Part shown: positions 15,348-23,544 of the stretch, piece by piece
Layout: the number at the start of each line of letters is the position of its first letter
Numbering within the stretch: the stretch's first letter is position 1
Source of the DNA: Aldehydirespirator sp965116665
GTDB lineage: Bacteria; Actinomycetota; Acidimicrobiia; Acidimicrobiales; Aldehydirespiratoraceae
Direction of reading: 5' to 3'
Length of the DNA: 64,000 bases
Assembly: GCA_965116665.1 (NCBI GenBank)
Contig: OZ220709.1
Location: forward strand, 1,736,001-1,800,000
Made by a program: the position numbers and the translations under genes
Notes under the pieces: model-generated
The model's database searches: none
What the model was told of the DNA's origin: nothing
Seen by the model: only the letters and a program-made list of their open reading frames with translations

Positions 15348-16933
15348 ACGCCGGGGTTGAGGATGCCGTTGGGGTCGAGGCGCTGCTTGACGGCCCGGAC
15401 GGACTCGGCGAACAGCTCGGGGCGCTGGCGGTCGTAGCCGTCGGGCCGGTGCATGCGGCCCACCGCGTGGTGGTGGGTGACGGTGCCGCCCGCGTCGACC
15501 ACCGCCTGGATGGCCTCGTCCTTGATGATCTGCCACTGGGCGATCTCGCTGCCCTGAGCACCCATCCCGGACCACGTGTAGTAGGGCGCGGGGCCGTCGG
15601 TGTAGACGTGGGTGAATCGGCACGACAGCGAGTGGTGCGGTCCGAACGTGTCGGCGAGGACGGCGCCGACCCGGGCGCGGATCTCGGCGTCGAAGTCGGG
15701 CCAGCGGTCCCAGGTGATGGCCGTCTCGAAGGTGTCGTTGACCAGGCCCAGGGAGGTCTCCACCCCGTTGCCCACACCGATGAACGCGTTGCGCCAGGCG
15801 CCGACCGCGCCGCCCCGGCCCGTCGGGGCGCCGGTGCCGTCGTCGACGCGGACGTCGTCGTCGTCCACGGTCCCGCCGCAGTCCCGGGCGATCTCGACCG
15901 CGGCCGCGATGTTGTGACGCTGCGACAGCTCGGCCGACTCGAACGACACGATGACCAGGGATTGCTCGCCGTCGAGCCCCGCGGCCCGGCGGGCCTCGGC
16001 CGGGTCGAGGATGCGCAGGTTGGCCGGCCACAGCTTGGCCTGCACGACGCCGCGGACGGCCTCGCATCCGTCCTGCCACGACCCGAACGTGACCCCGGCG
16101 GTGGCCCGGAACGTCGGCCGGCGCTGGATGCGCATCCAGGCCTCGGTGATGATCCCGTAGATCCCCTCTGAGCCGATCACCATGCGGTCGGGGCTGGGAC
16201 CGGCGCCGGAGCCGGGCAGCCGGCGGGACTGGAACCACCCGGACGGGGTGATCATCCGCACCGACTCGACGAAGTCGTCGATGTGGGTGTGGTTGGTGGC
16301 GTAATGGCCGCCGGAGCGGGTGGCGATCCAGCCGCCGAGGGTAGAGAACCGGAAGGACTGCGGGAAGTGCCGCAGGGTGTGGCCGCTGGGCCGCAGCTGG
16401 TCCTCGAGGTGGGGCCCGAACACTCCGGCCTGGATGCGGGCCGCCCGGGACACGTCGTCGATCTCGAGAACCTGGTCGAGCTCGTCGAGGGAGATCACCA
16501 CGGTCGGGCCCAGGTCGTCGTGGGGGGTGACGCCCCACACCACCGACGACCCGCCCCCGTAGGGGACGGCCACGTAGCCGTTGGTGTCGCACCAGTCGAG
16601 GGTGGCCTCCACCTCGGTCTCGTCTCGGGGGTGGGCCACCACGTCGGGCGGGTTACCGAACTCGAGGTTGAAGGCCCGGACCCGCTCGGTGAAGTGGGCG
16701 CCGTAGGAGTAGCGGGCCCGGTCGTAGACCGTGGTTGAGCACCAGCCGGCCACCGAGTCGGGCACCGGGATCCGGGGCGCCCGCAACTCGGCGTCGCTGA
16801 GGGAGGGAACCGGTTTGGCAACGACCTCGGTGCCGTAGCGCTTCGACAGCTTCGCCGCCAGCTCGGCCCGGTCGGCGTCTGAGGGCTCCTCGGACTCCAG
16901 GCACCAAGCCCAGAACGATTTGCGGTCGGCCAA
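15332..16933 (-). CDS. FAD-binding oxidase, alkyldihydroxyacetonephosphate synthase-like
   Basis: The protein has 533 residues. It has a PCMH-type FAD domain (VAVPYGGGSSVVWGVTP is the FAD pyrophosphate loop; GHYATNHTHIDDFVESVRM follows) and a C-terminal oxidase cap with YTWSGMG and a GGTVTHHHAVGRMHRP block. HHH before VG-R-H is the pattern of alkyl-DHAP synthases and related FAD-linked oxidases (FAD_binding_4 / FAD-oxidase_C). The substrate could be an ether-lipid precursor or a hydroxy acid. The start chosen is TTG at 16933, with AGGAGG just upstream (GCAGGAGGACCA); the frame remains open to 17032 without similarity. Likely co-transcribed with the downstream CoA-transferase. Confidence 0.82.
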   Translation of the reverse strand: MADRKSFWAWCLESEEPSDADRAELAAKLSKRYGTEVVAKPVPSLSDAELRAPRIPVPDSVAGWCSTTVYDRARYSYGAHFTERVRAFNLEFGNPPDVVAHPRDETEVEATLDWCDTNGYVAVPYGGGSSVVWGVTPHDDLGPTVVISLDELDQVLEIDDVSRAARIQAGVFGPHLEDQLRPSGHTLRHFPQSFRFSTLGGWIATRSGGHYATNHTHIDDFVESVRMITPSGWFQSRRLPGSGAGPSPDRMVIGSEGIYGIITEAWMRIQRRPTFRATAGVTFGSWQDGCEAVRGVVQAKLWPANLRILDPAEARRAAGLDGEQSLVIVSFESAELSQRHNIAAAVEIARDCGGTVDDDDVRVDDGTGAPTGRGGAVGAWRNAFIGVGNGVETSLGLVNDTFETAITWDRWPDFDAEIRARVGAVLADTFGPHHSLSCRFTHVYTDGPAPYYTWSGMGAQGSEIAQWQIIKDEAIQAVVDAGGTVTHHHAVGRMHRPDGYDRQRPELFAESVRAVKQRLDPNGILNPGVLIDP

Positions 16934-17147
16934 TGGTCCTCCTGCAGCGTCGCGACGGGTCGCGTCACGGTAGGCGTGCCGGACCGACGCCGCCAGCAAA
17001 GTACGGCCACCGTGACCGCGGCCGGCATCCAAGACCAGGGGTACCAGCTCGTCGGCGAGTGGCTGGTCGACAACTCACTGCTGGACGCCAGCCTGAGCCG
17101 CAGTCTCGACACGAGGATCCTGGTGCGAAAGGGTTCAGTGGTCCGCC

Positions 17148-18359
17148 CTACGCTCGATGCTCGAGACCCCGGCTGGGCCGCAGTTGAATCAGCACGTTGA
17201 CCGTGAGGATCAGGGCTGCGCCGATCAGGAACAGATCGAATCTGGGCAGAGTGATTCCGAGAATCATCAGAGCTGCCAGGGATATCGCCGGACCGAAGCA
17301 CAGCAGGGAATTGACGGCGACATCGGCGGATCTGATGTTCCCGATTCGCAGCATCATTCCCGCCACCGATGCCGCAGTTCCGATTGCCAGCGCGCCCACG
17401 ACCGCCCCGGTCGTCATCGATCCCTGGACTTGGGGTGTGAGCACGCCGATCAGGACATTGACGGGCAGGGCAACGGTTCGGGACATCACATATCCCAACA
17501 GCGTCAGCCACACCAGCAAGCGGCGGTCGGCGTCACCTCGCTGTTCGATGGGTGCGGAGCTGGTGAACCCGTCGGGTCTCCCGGTCGGTGGCGCGTCGAC
17601 CAGCGCGTAGTAGAGGGCCTTGCCGTACGCGAGGGTGCTCAGCACGCTCAGCGCGGCCAGCAAGGAAGCCACCAGGGCGATCGCCATCCCGGCTACCGCC
17701 TCGTGGGACACCAGGTCGGCAACCGAGCGGATCTGTTCTCCCGCCTGGCTTCCCAGCATCAGGGCCAGGCCGCCCCCTGCCAGCGCGGTGAGGGCGACCC
17801 GCTCCTTGGAGATGGCGCGGCGTGGGCGCTCCGTCGACGCCGGAGCGAGACGGAACCGTCTGTCGCTGTCCTCATGACGGGCCAGGGTGAACACCAGGAA
17901 CACGGGCCAGAGTTCGAAGATCGTTGTCGCTACAGCAGTCTCGAGAATCGTGACCGACCACGCCAGGAACCCGTAATGGAGACTGGAGATCAACATCCAC
18001 AGGATTGGCAGCTTGATCCAGCCCAGCACATCCAGACGGTCCGTTGCCTTCAGGATCACCGTTCTCTCCGAACTCCTGGAGCGGCCTGTGCGCTGGAGGG
18101 ACATGCAATGCGCCCGCAGCCTTCGCAGCCCTAGACGCTGATCTGCGCCCAGGCGCTCGTTGACGTAGCCGTTCTTGGAGTACAGGAGGAACGCGCCGGG
18201 AATCATGACCTGCATCAGTGTGATGAGGAAGTTGAAGTAGAACGGGTTGCTCTCCGACGCCGTGATGTGGAGCAGCGGCGGCGCCGACGCGTACAGGATC
18301 GTGGCTGTGAGCACGAGCCAGATCGCCCGAGCCCGACGGCTCGAGTTCAAGGGCGACAT
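17148..18359 (-). CDS. Multi-pass membrane protein, possibly DMT-type permease
   Basis: The protein has 403 residues with roughly ten hydrophobic helices, in two groups separated by charged loops near residues 70-110 and 165-190. The first helix pair (AIWLVLTATILYASAPPLLH) and the pattern ETAVATTIFELWPVFLVFTLAR resemble drug/metabolite transporter (EamA-like) proteins, in which two five-helix repeats form the carrier. No substrate motif is seen and the family assignment is tentative. Base composition is less GC-rich than the neighbouring metabolic genes. It is followed by the FAD-oxidase gene 214 bases downstream, so it is probably transcribed alone. Confidence 0.7.
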   Translation of the reverse strand: MSPLNSSRRARAIWLVLTATILYASAPPLLHITASESNPFYFNFLITLMQVMIPGAFLLYSKNGYVNERLGADQRLGLRRLRAHCMSLQRTGRSRSSERTVILKATDRLDVLGWIKLPILWMLISSLHYGFLAWSVTILETAVATTIFELWPVFLVFTLARHEDSDRRFRLAPASTERPRRAISKERVALTALAGGGLALMLGSQAGEQIRSVADLVSHEAVAGMAIALVASLLAALSVLSTLAYGKALYYALVDAPPTGRPDGFTSSAPIEQRGDADRRLLVWLTLLGYVMSRTVALPVNVLIGVLTPQVQGSMTTGAVVGALAIGTAASVAGMMLRIGNIRSADVAVNSLLCFGPAISLAALMILGITLPRFDLFLIGAALILTVNVLIQLRPSRGLEHRA

Positions 18360-18870
18360 CAGCCAGGTCCGTTCAGCACCACGGCGAGCCTAGCTATGGC
18401 ATCTGGAGTGGCCCGGCCCGCTCCGCACGACACCGGTCAATCAGAGCGACACTGCCCTGCCGGGCGGCTCACCGGCTCCGACGGAGCCTCACCGGCGGGC
18501 GAGCATGTGTGAGGATCATCTGCATAGGCTTATGACATAATCATGTCATTCCTCACATCGAGTCGGTGCTACTGGTGGGTATGATTCCGCTGCTCAGTCG
18601 AAGGTGGCTGACCGTATCTGGTCTGCCGGCTGCCCCTTTGAATCGGACCATCACCGAGGTATACCGTGTTCATAGGGGTCGGTCGAGTGCAGGGAAGGAC
18701 GGGGAACTTCGCCCGGTCGGAAACCGGCGGTCTTGAGATGTCCCGGTCGCCCGCCTCCGGCTTGTGATCGGTCCCTGTGAAGGCTTGCGACATGAGATCT
18801 CCATGATCTTGAACTTCCGATATCAGGCGTTCGACTGGTCGCGTGACCACCCCGGCGCGGCGGGCGGGCC
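18360..18870. other. Intergenic region with nested inverted repeat; no supported gene
   Basis: This 511-base gap separates the divergent membrane-protein gene (minus) and SulP gene (plus). It contains a nested palindrome at 18508-18557. A minus-strand open frame at 18569-18850 exists but has no recognisable domain and I do not call it. Confidence 0.6.
18508..18557. promoter_or_regulatory. Nested inverted repeat, operator-like
   Basis: Outer arms TGTGAGGA (18508-18515) and TCCTCACA (18550-18557) enclose a perfect AT-rich palindrome ATGACAT-AATC-ATGTCAT (18532-18549). The site lies about 150 bases upstream of the DMT-like gene start and 310 upstream of the SulP gene. It could bind a dimeric regulator; no regulator gene is adjacent. 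Confidence 0.5.
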
Positions 18871-20505
18871 ATGAGTCCGGGTCGCGGCTCCGTGCTGGAC
18901 GGCGTGAACTCTCGTCGTGGCGATGTGTTCGGCGGGTTGCTGGCGGGTGTCGTGAGTCTGCCCATGGCTCTGTCGATGGGCACGTTGTCGGGACTGGGCC
19001 CGACCGCGGGCGTCTTCGGCGCGGTCGCCTTCGGGGCGGTGGCCGCCGTGTTCGGCGGGACCCGGGGCATGGTGTACGGCCCGAACTCGACGGTGGCCTT
19101 CGCCGTCTCGGTTGTCGTGGTCGGATCGGAGGACCGGATGTCCGCCGCGATGATCGCGGTCGGGCTGGCGGGAGTGATGCAGGTCCTGATGGGATCGCTG
19201 AAGGTCGGCTACCTGCTGTCCTACACGCCGTACTCGGTGATATCCGGACTCCTGTCAGGAATCGGCTTGCTCATCGTCGTGAGCCAGGTGCTGCCCCTGA
19301 TGGGCGCCCCCGCCGGGAGCGAGGGGGTGAGCGCCACGGTGGGCTCGTGGCCCGACGCGTTGGCCGGCATCAACTTGAGCGCGCTCGCAGTCGGTGCGGT
19401 GACTATCGCGGTGGCGGCAACCTGGCCGAGCAGGCTGAGAACCTGGGTGCCCTCGACTGCGGCCGCGATGACCGCCGGAACACTGCTGGGGGTGCTGTGG
19501 CTCAAAGGCGCGCCCGCCCTAGGCGAAGTGTCGGTGGGGCTTCCCGACCTGTCGTTGCCCGACCTCTCGTGGGCTGAACTGGTGCGCCTCATGCCCGGCG
19601 CGGCCACCATCGCGGTGCTCGGGTCGGTCGACGCTCTCGTCGGGTCCCAAGTGGCCGATACGCTCACCGGCTCGAGCCACAAGCCCAACCGGGAGATCGT
19701 CGCTCATGGGCTCGGCAACATCGGCGCGGGGGTCGTTGGAGGGGTGCCGGGCGGCGCAACGGTCGGGCTGTTCGTGAACGTCGAAGCGGGGGGCAGGTCG
19801 CCGCTGGCAGGAGTGGTGTGCGCCGGAGCCCTGTTCACTCTGGCCGTCGGCCTGGAGGGTCTCGTCGAGGCGATACCGGAGGCGGTGCTGGCCGGCATCT
19901 TGATCAAGATCGGACTCGACATCATCGACTGGCGCATCCTGGCCCGGCTCGCGAGGGGTCAACCCGAGCACTCGGTCGTGATTGTCGTCACGCTGGCCAC
20001 GACCGTGCTCTTCGGCCTTGTCACGGCACTTGTGGTCGGGCTCATGGCTGGGGGATTCGTCCTGGCTCGCCGGTTCGAGCAATTCGAGCTCGACAGCGTT
20101 ATCTCGACGCCATTGCTGGACCGGGTCTTCCTGGACGACGGGTCGCAGGGCGACGACACCGACGAGTTCTCGGCCCGAGTCGGGCTGGTGGCGCTGCGGG
20201 GCAGCTTCACCGCCGCGTCCGCTTCTAGGTTGATCATGACTCTCAGCGCGGACATCAAGGATCACGAGGTCGTCATCGTCGACCTCTCGCAGACCGACTA
20301 CATCGACGACAGCGCCGGCATGGTGGTGCAGCGCCTGATCAAGTTCGCGGGCGTGCACGGCACCGACTGCATCATCGTGGGACTCAGCGGGCAGCCGCAA
20401 CGATGCCTGAACGCGCTGGGCGTATTGCAGTTCGTGCCTCGGGACAGCGTCGTGGAGGCCATGGGCGACGCCAAGCACATTGCAAGGCAGCGACTCGACA
20501 CCTAG
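18871..20505 (+). CDS. SulP family inorganic anion transporter with STAS domain
   Basis: The protein has 544 residues. It opens with the SulP-type segment DVFGGLLAGVVSLPMALSMGTL, has about ten to eleven membrane helices, a conserved VLGSVDALVGSQVADTLTG...KPNREIVAHGLGN block and PEAVLAGILIKIGLDIIDW. A cytoplasmic STAS domain follows (about 425-540) with VDLSQTDYIDDSAGM, the anti-sigma-antagonist-like loop. The family carries sulfate, bicarbonate or other anions across the inner membrane, coupled to Na+ or H+. Neighbours give no clue to the anion. Confidence 0.9.
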   Translation: MSPGRGSVLDGVNSRRGDVFGGLLAGVVSLPMALSMGTLSGLGPTAGVFGAVAFGAVAAVFGGTRGMVYGPNSTVAFAVSVVVVGSEDRMSAAMIAVGLAGVMQVLMGSLKVGYLLSYTPYSVISGLLSGIGLLIVVSQVLPLMGAPAGSEGVSATVGSWPDALAGINLSALAVGAVTIAVAATWPSRLRTWVPSTAAAMTAGTLLGVLWLKGAPALGEVSVGLPDLSLPDLSWAELVRLMPGAATIAVLGSVDALVGSQVADTLTGSSHKPNREIVAHGLGNIGAGVVGGVPGGATVGLFVNVEAGGRSPLAGVVCAGALFTLAVGLEGLVEAIPEAVLAGILIKIGLDIIDWRILARLARGQPEHSVVIVVTLATTVLFGLVTALVVGLMAGGFVLARRFEQFELDSVISTPLLDRVFLDDGSQGDDTDEFSARVGLVALRGSFTAASASRLIMTLSADIKDHEVVIVDLSQTDYIDDSAGMVVQRLIKFAGVHGTDCIIVGLSGQPQRCLNALGVLQFVPRDSVVEAMGDAKHIARQRLDT

Positions 20506-20543
20506 CCCGTCCCCCGGCGGGCCGCGGTGGGAACCTTCGGACG

Positions 20544-20616
20544 TGGAGCTAAGGGGAATTGAACCCCTGACCTCTTCCATGCCATGGAAGCGCTCTACCA
20601 ACTGAGCTATAGCCCC
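20544..20616 (-). tRNA. tRNA-Ala (anticodon GGC)
   Basis: The minus strand reads GGGGCTA (acceptor), a D-arm GCTCAGTTGGTAGAGC, anticodon stem CTTCC/GGAAG around the loop ATGGCAT (anticodon GGC), a variable loop, and T-arm with GGTTCAATTCC, closing with TAGCTCC and discriminator A. It is 73 bases long and CCA is not encoded. Confidence 0.95.
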
Positions 20617-20663
20617 GAGGATGCCGACAGGCTATCCGGGTTGAGGGGATTACTGTTCACGGC

Positions 20664-21584
20664 GTGACTGTCGAGCAGCACCCGGCGCGGCCAACCGCGG
20701 GGACCCGGGCGGCCGGTCCGTTGTCGCCGGAGGAGATCGACTCGTACTGGGCGAACGGGTACCTGTTCGTCGAGCACGCCCTCACCGCCGAACAGCTCGA
20801 GACCCTCGCCGCCGACTTCGATGCGTGGGTCGAGGAGAGCCGCGAGCACAGCCAGCCCTACGGCGACACGCTCGCCGGACGGCCGCGGTTCGACCTCGCG
20901 CCCGAGCACACCGCTGAGGCGCCGCGGCTGCGACGGGTTGCCTCGCCCGCCGAGGTATCGGACAACTATCTGGCGGTGATTCGGGACAACCGGGCCCTCG
21001 ACGCCGCTGCCCAGCTGATCGGGCCGAACGTCGAGTTCAACAACTCGAAGATCAACGCCAAGCAGCCCGGGGCGTCGACCGAGGTCAAGTACCACCAGGA
21101 CTTCATGTTCCAGCCTCACAGCAACGAGGACCTCATCGCCGTGCTGTTCTTCCTGGACGACGTGACCCTCGAGAACGGACCGTTGAACGTGGTGCCGGGA
21201 ACCCACCGCGGCGAGCTGTTCGATCATTGGCACGAAGGCGTGTTCACCGGTGCGGTCAGCCCGCAGGTGGCGGCCGATCATGTCGCCGGCGCGGTTCCGA
21301 TCTACGGCCCGGCCGGCTCGGCCTGCTTGATGCACACCCGGCTACTGCACGGGTCAGCGCCGAACGCGTCGGACCGGCCGCGGACTCTGTTCATCAGCGA
21401 GTACCGGGCCGAGGACTCCAAGCCCCTGCAGGTCAACCATCTCCCGAGCACCTACGAAGGTGAAGTGGTGCGGGGCGAGCGGACCAACCGGGTGCGGTGC
21501 TCGACCTACGAGATGGAGTTCCCCGAGGTGCCGGCGGGCGCCTCGTTCTTCTCACAGCAGGCCAAGGCCACCGCGGCGAAGTGA
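20664..21584 (+). CDS. Phytanoyl-CoA dioxygenase (PhyH) family protein
   Basis: The protein has 306 residues. It is a 2-oxoglutarate/Fe(II) dioxygenase with the HxD iron ligands in KYHQDFMFQPH, the distal histidine in LLHGSAPNASDRPR and the oxoglutarate-binding arginine just after it (RPRTLF). LENGPLNVVPGTHRG is the typical PhyH block. The ectoine hydroxylase EctD belongs to this family, but its specific signature is not seen here, so the substrate is open. The start is a GTG at 20664. Its stop overlaps the start of the M24 hydrolase gene by four bases, so it is the first gene of a three-gene operon. Confidence 0.88.
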   Translation: MTVEQHPARPTAGTRAAGPLSPEEIDSYWANGYLFVEHALTAEQLETLAADFDAWVEESREHSQPYGDTLAGRPRFDLAPEHTAEAPRLRRVASPAEVSDNYLAVIRDNRALDAAAQLIGPNVEFNNSKINAKQPGASTEVKYHQDFMFQPHSNEDLIAVLFFLDDVTLENGPLNVVPGTHRGELFDHWHEGVFTGAVSPQVAADHVAGAVPIYGPAGSACLMHTRLLHGSAPNASDRPRTLFISEYRAEDSKPLQVNHLPSTYEGEVVRGERTNRVRCSTYEMEFPEVPAGASFFSQQAKATAAK

Positions 21585-22759
21585 TCGATCTGGCTGCGGG
21601 GCTTGAAGTGCGTCCACCACGAGGATTCCCCGCCGAGGAGTTCGCTGATCGCACCCGGCGGTGCCAGGTCGAGATGGACGGGCGCGGCATCGCAGCCATC
21701 GTCGTCACCACCGAGCCGGAGGTCCGGTACTTCACCGGGTTCCACACCCCGTTCTGGCAGAGCCCGACGCGTCCCTGGTTCACCGTCATCCCGGCCACGG
21801 GCAAGCCCGTGGCCATCATCCCGAGCATCGGTCGGGCGTCGATGGCCGCGACATGGATCGACGACATCCGGACCTGGTCGTCGCCCCGGCCGCACGACGA
21901 CGGTGTGACGCTGCTCGTCGATTGCCTGCGCGAGCTCTCAGCCGGTGGCCGGATCGGAATGCCGACGGGCCCCGAGACGCACGTGCGGATGCCGCTTCGT
22001 GATCTCGACCGGTTGCGGGCAGAGGTCGGCGGCTTCACCGATGTCACCGACATCGTGAGCGGTCTGCGGATGGTCAAGAGCGAACTCGAGATCGACAAGC
22101 ATCGGTACATCTGCGGCGTGGTGTCCGACGTGTTCGACGAGCTCCCGAACCTGCTGTCCACCGGCATGACCGAACGGCAGGCGTTCGCGGCGTTCCGGGC
22201 CGAGATCTTCCGGCAGGGCGCAGACGACGTTCCCTATCTGGTCGGGGCAACCGGCCCGGGTGGGATCGAGGACATCATCCGGCAGCCGACCGATCGTGAG
22301 ATCGTCGATGGGGACATGTTGATCTTCGACACCGGCTCGACCTATGACGGGTACTTCTGCGACTTCGACCGCAACTACGCCTTCACCACCGCCACGCCGG
22401 CCGCCAAGGACGCGTACCGGGCGGTGTGGGAGGCGACCGAGGCCGGCATCGCCGCAGCTCGACCCGGTGCCACCACAACCGACGTCTTCGCCGCCATGAA
22501 CGGCGTGCTGAAACGAGCCGGATCCCTGGGAAGCGACATCGGACGGATGGGTCACGGCCTGGGCATGCAGGTGACCGAATGGCCCTCTCACACTGCGTCG
22601 GACGAGACTCCGATCGCCGAGGGGATGGTGCTCACAATCGAACCGGGTCTGCTGTGGGCGCCCGGCAAGGCGATGGTCCATGAGGAGAACATCGTCGTGC
22701 GGGCCGATGGTGCCGAGTTGCTCAGCCGGCGGGCCGCTCCCGACCTTCCCGTCATCTGA
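21581..22759 (+). CDS. M24 family metallohydrolase (Xaa-Pro peptidase / ectoine hydrolase-like)
   Basis: The protein has 392 residues. The pita-bread fold metal ligands are all visible: D and D in FDTGSTYDGYFCDFDRN, H in GRMGHGLGMQVTEWPSH, E in VLTIEPGLLW and E in MVHEENIVV. The N-terminal creatinase-like domain has VVTTEPEVRYFTGFHTPFWQ, which resembles ectoine hydrolases (DoeA/EutD) and prolidase-like enzymes. It would hydrolyse a small amide or cyclic amidine. The GTG at 21581 overlaps the PhyH stop (GTGA) and its own stop overlaps the next start (TGATG), so translational coupling is likely. Confidence 0.87.
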   Translation: MIDLAAGLEVRPPRGFPAEEFADRTRRCQVEMDGRGIAAIVVTTEPEVRYFTGFHTPFWQSPTRPWFTVIPATGKPVAIIPSIGRASMAATWIDDIRTWSSPRPHDDGVTLLVDCLRELSAGGRIGMPTGPETHVRMPLRDLDRLRAEVGGFTDVTDIVSGLRMVKSELEIDKHRYICGVVSDVFDELPNLLSTGMTERQAFAAFRAEIFRQGADDVPYLVGATGPGGIEDIIRQPTDREIVDGDMLIFDTGSTYDGYFCDFDRNYAFTTATPAAKDAYRAVWEATEAGIAAARPGATTTDVFAAMNGVLKRAGSLGSDIGRMGHGLGMQVTEWPSHTASDETPIAEGMVLTIEPGLLWAPGKAMVHEENIVVRADGAELLSRRAAPDLPVI

Positions 22760-23532
22760 TGACCGTTCCCGACCTGGTGCAGTTGCCGTTCGACACCGAC
22801 GACGGCTTCGGTTCCAGGGCCCGCATCGGTCTGATCGTGCTCGAGAGCGACCAGACGATCGAAGCCGAGGCCCGCATGCTGGACCTCCCCGGTGTGGACT
22901 TCTACCACTCGCGTATCCCCAACTCGTTGGAGGTCACGTCCGAGACCCTGACCGACATGGAGCGGCGGCTCCCGGCCGCGGCCGCTCTGCTGCCCGCAGA
23001 GTTCGGCTTCGACGCGATCGGCTACGGCTGCACGTCGGCGGCGACACTGATCGGCGCAGACCGTGTGGCTGCCGCCATCCAGAACGAACACCCGGCTGTG
23101 GCCTGCACCGATCCGATCACGGCTACGGTCGCCGCGCTCAGGGCTCTCGACGCCCGGCGGGTCGCGGTCGTCACCCCCTACACCGCCGACGTCACCGAAC
23201 CGATCGCTCGGAGCCTCGCTGACGCAGGCCTCTCCGTGACCGCGCTGGGATCCTTCCTCGAGTCGAACGACTTCACCGTGGGGCGCATCTCCCCGCAGTC
23301 GATCGCCGCCGGCGTGCGGACGGTGGCCCGCAGCGCGGCTTGCGACGCGGTGTTCGTGTCGTGCACCAGCCTGCGGCTCCTGGCCTCCGTCACCGATCTC
23401 GAATCAGAGGTCGGGGTGCCGGTCCTGTCCAGCAACACGGCCCTGTTCTGGCATGTGCTCCGCCTGGCCGGCATCGCTGATCGAATCGATGGATTGGGCC
23501 GGATCTTCGCCCGCCGGCTCACGTCGCGCTGA
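22759..23532 (+). CDS. Asp/Glu racemase superfamily protein (maleate isomerase / EutA-like)
   Basis: The protein has 257 residues with two symmetric cysteine motifs, GYGCTSAA and FVSCTSLRLL, that supply the catalytic pair in the Asp/Glu racemase, arylmalonate decarboxylase and maleate cis-trans isomerase group. The layout (IGLIVLESDQTIEAEARML near the start, VAVVTPYTADVTEPIA in the middle) matches the maleate isomerase/arylmalonate decarboxylase branch, which includes EutA of ectoine-use operons. Start ATG overlaps the M24 stop by one base. Together with the M24 hydrolase it suggests breakdown of a cyclic or N-acylated amino acid. The next gene is convergent, 12 bases away. Confidence 0.85.
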   Translation: MTVPDLVQLPFDTDDGFGSRARIGLIVLESDQTIEAEARMLDLPGVDFYHSRIPNSLEVTSETLTDMERRLPAAAALLPAEFGFDAIGYGCTSAATLIGADRVAAAIQNEHPAVACTDPITATVAALRALDARRVAVVTPYTADVTEPIARSLADAGLSVTALGSFLESNDFTVGRISPQSIAAGVRTVARSAACDAVFVSCTSLRLLASVTDLESEVGVPVLSSNTALFWHVLRLAGIADRIDGLGRIFARRLTSR

Positions 23533-23544
23533 GCCGGCAACTCC

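Noticed and set aside
16976..17200. Possible plus-strand peptide of 74 residues between the FAD-oxidase and DMT-like genes
   Set aside because: It overlaps the 3' end of the membrane protein gene on the other strand, and shows no family pattern.
18569..18850. Possible minus-strand gene of 93 residues
   Set aside because: It has no recognisable domain, no partner and only a GTG start; kept as intergenic.
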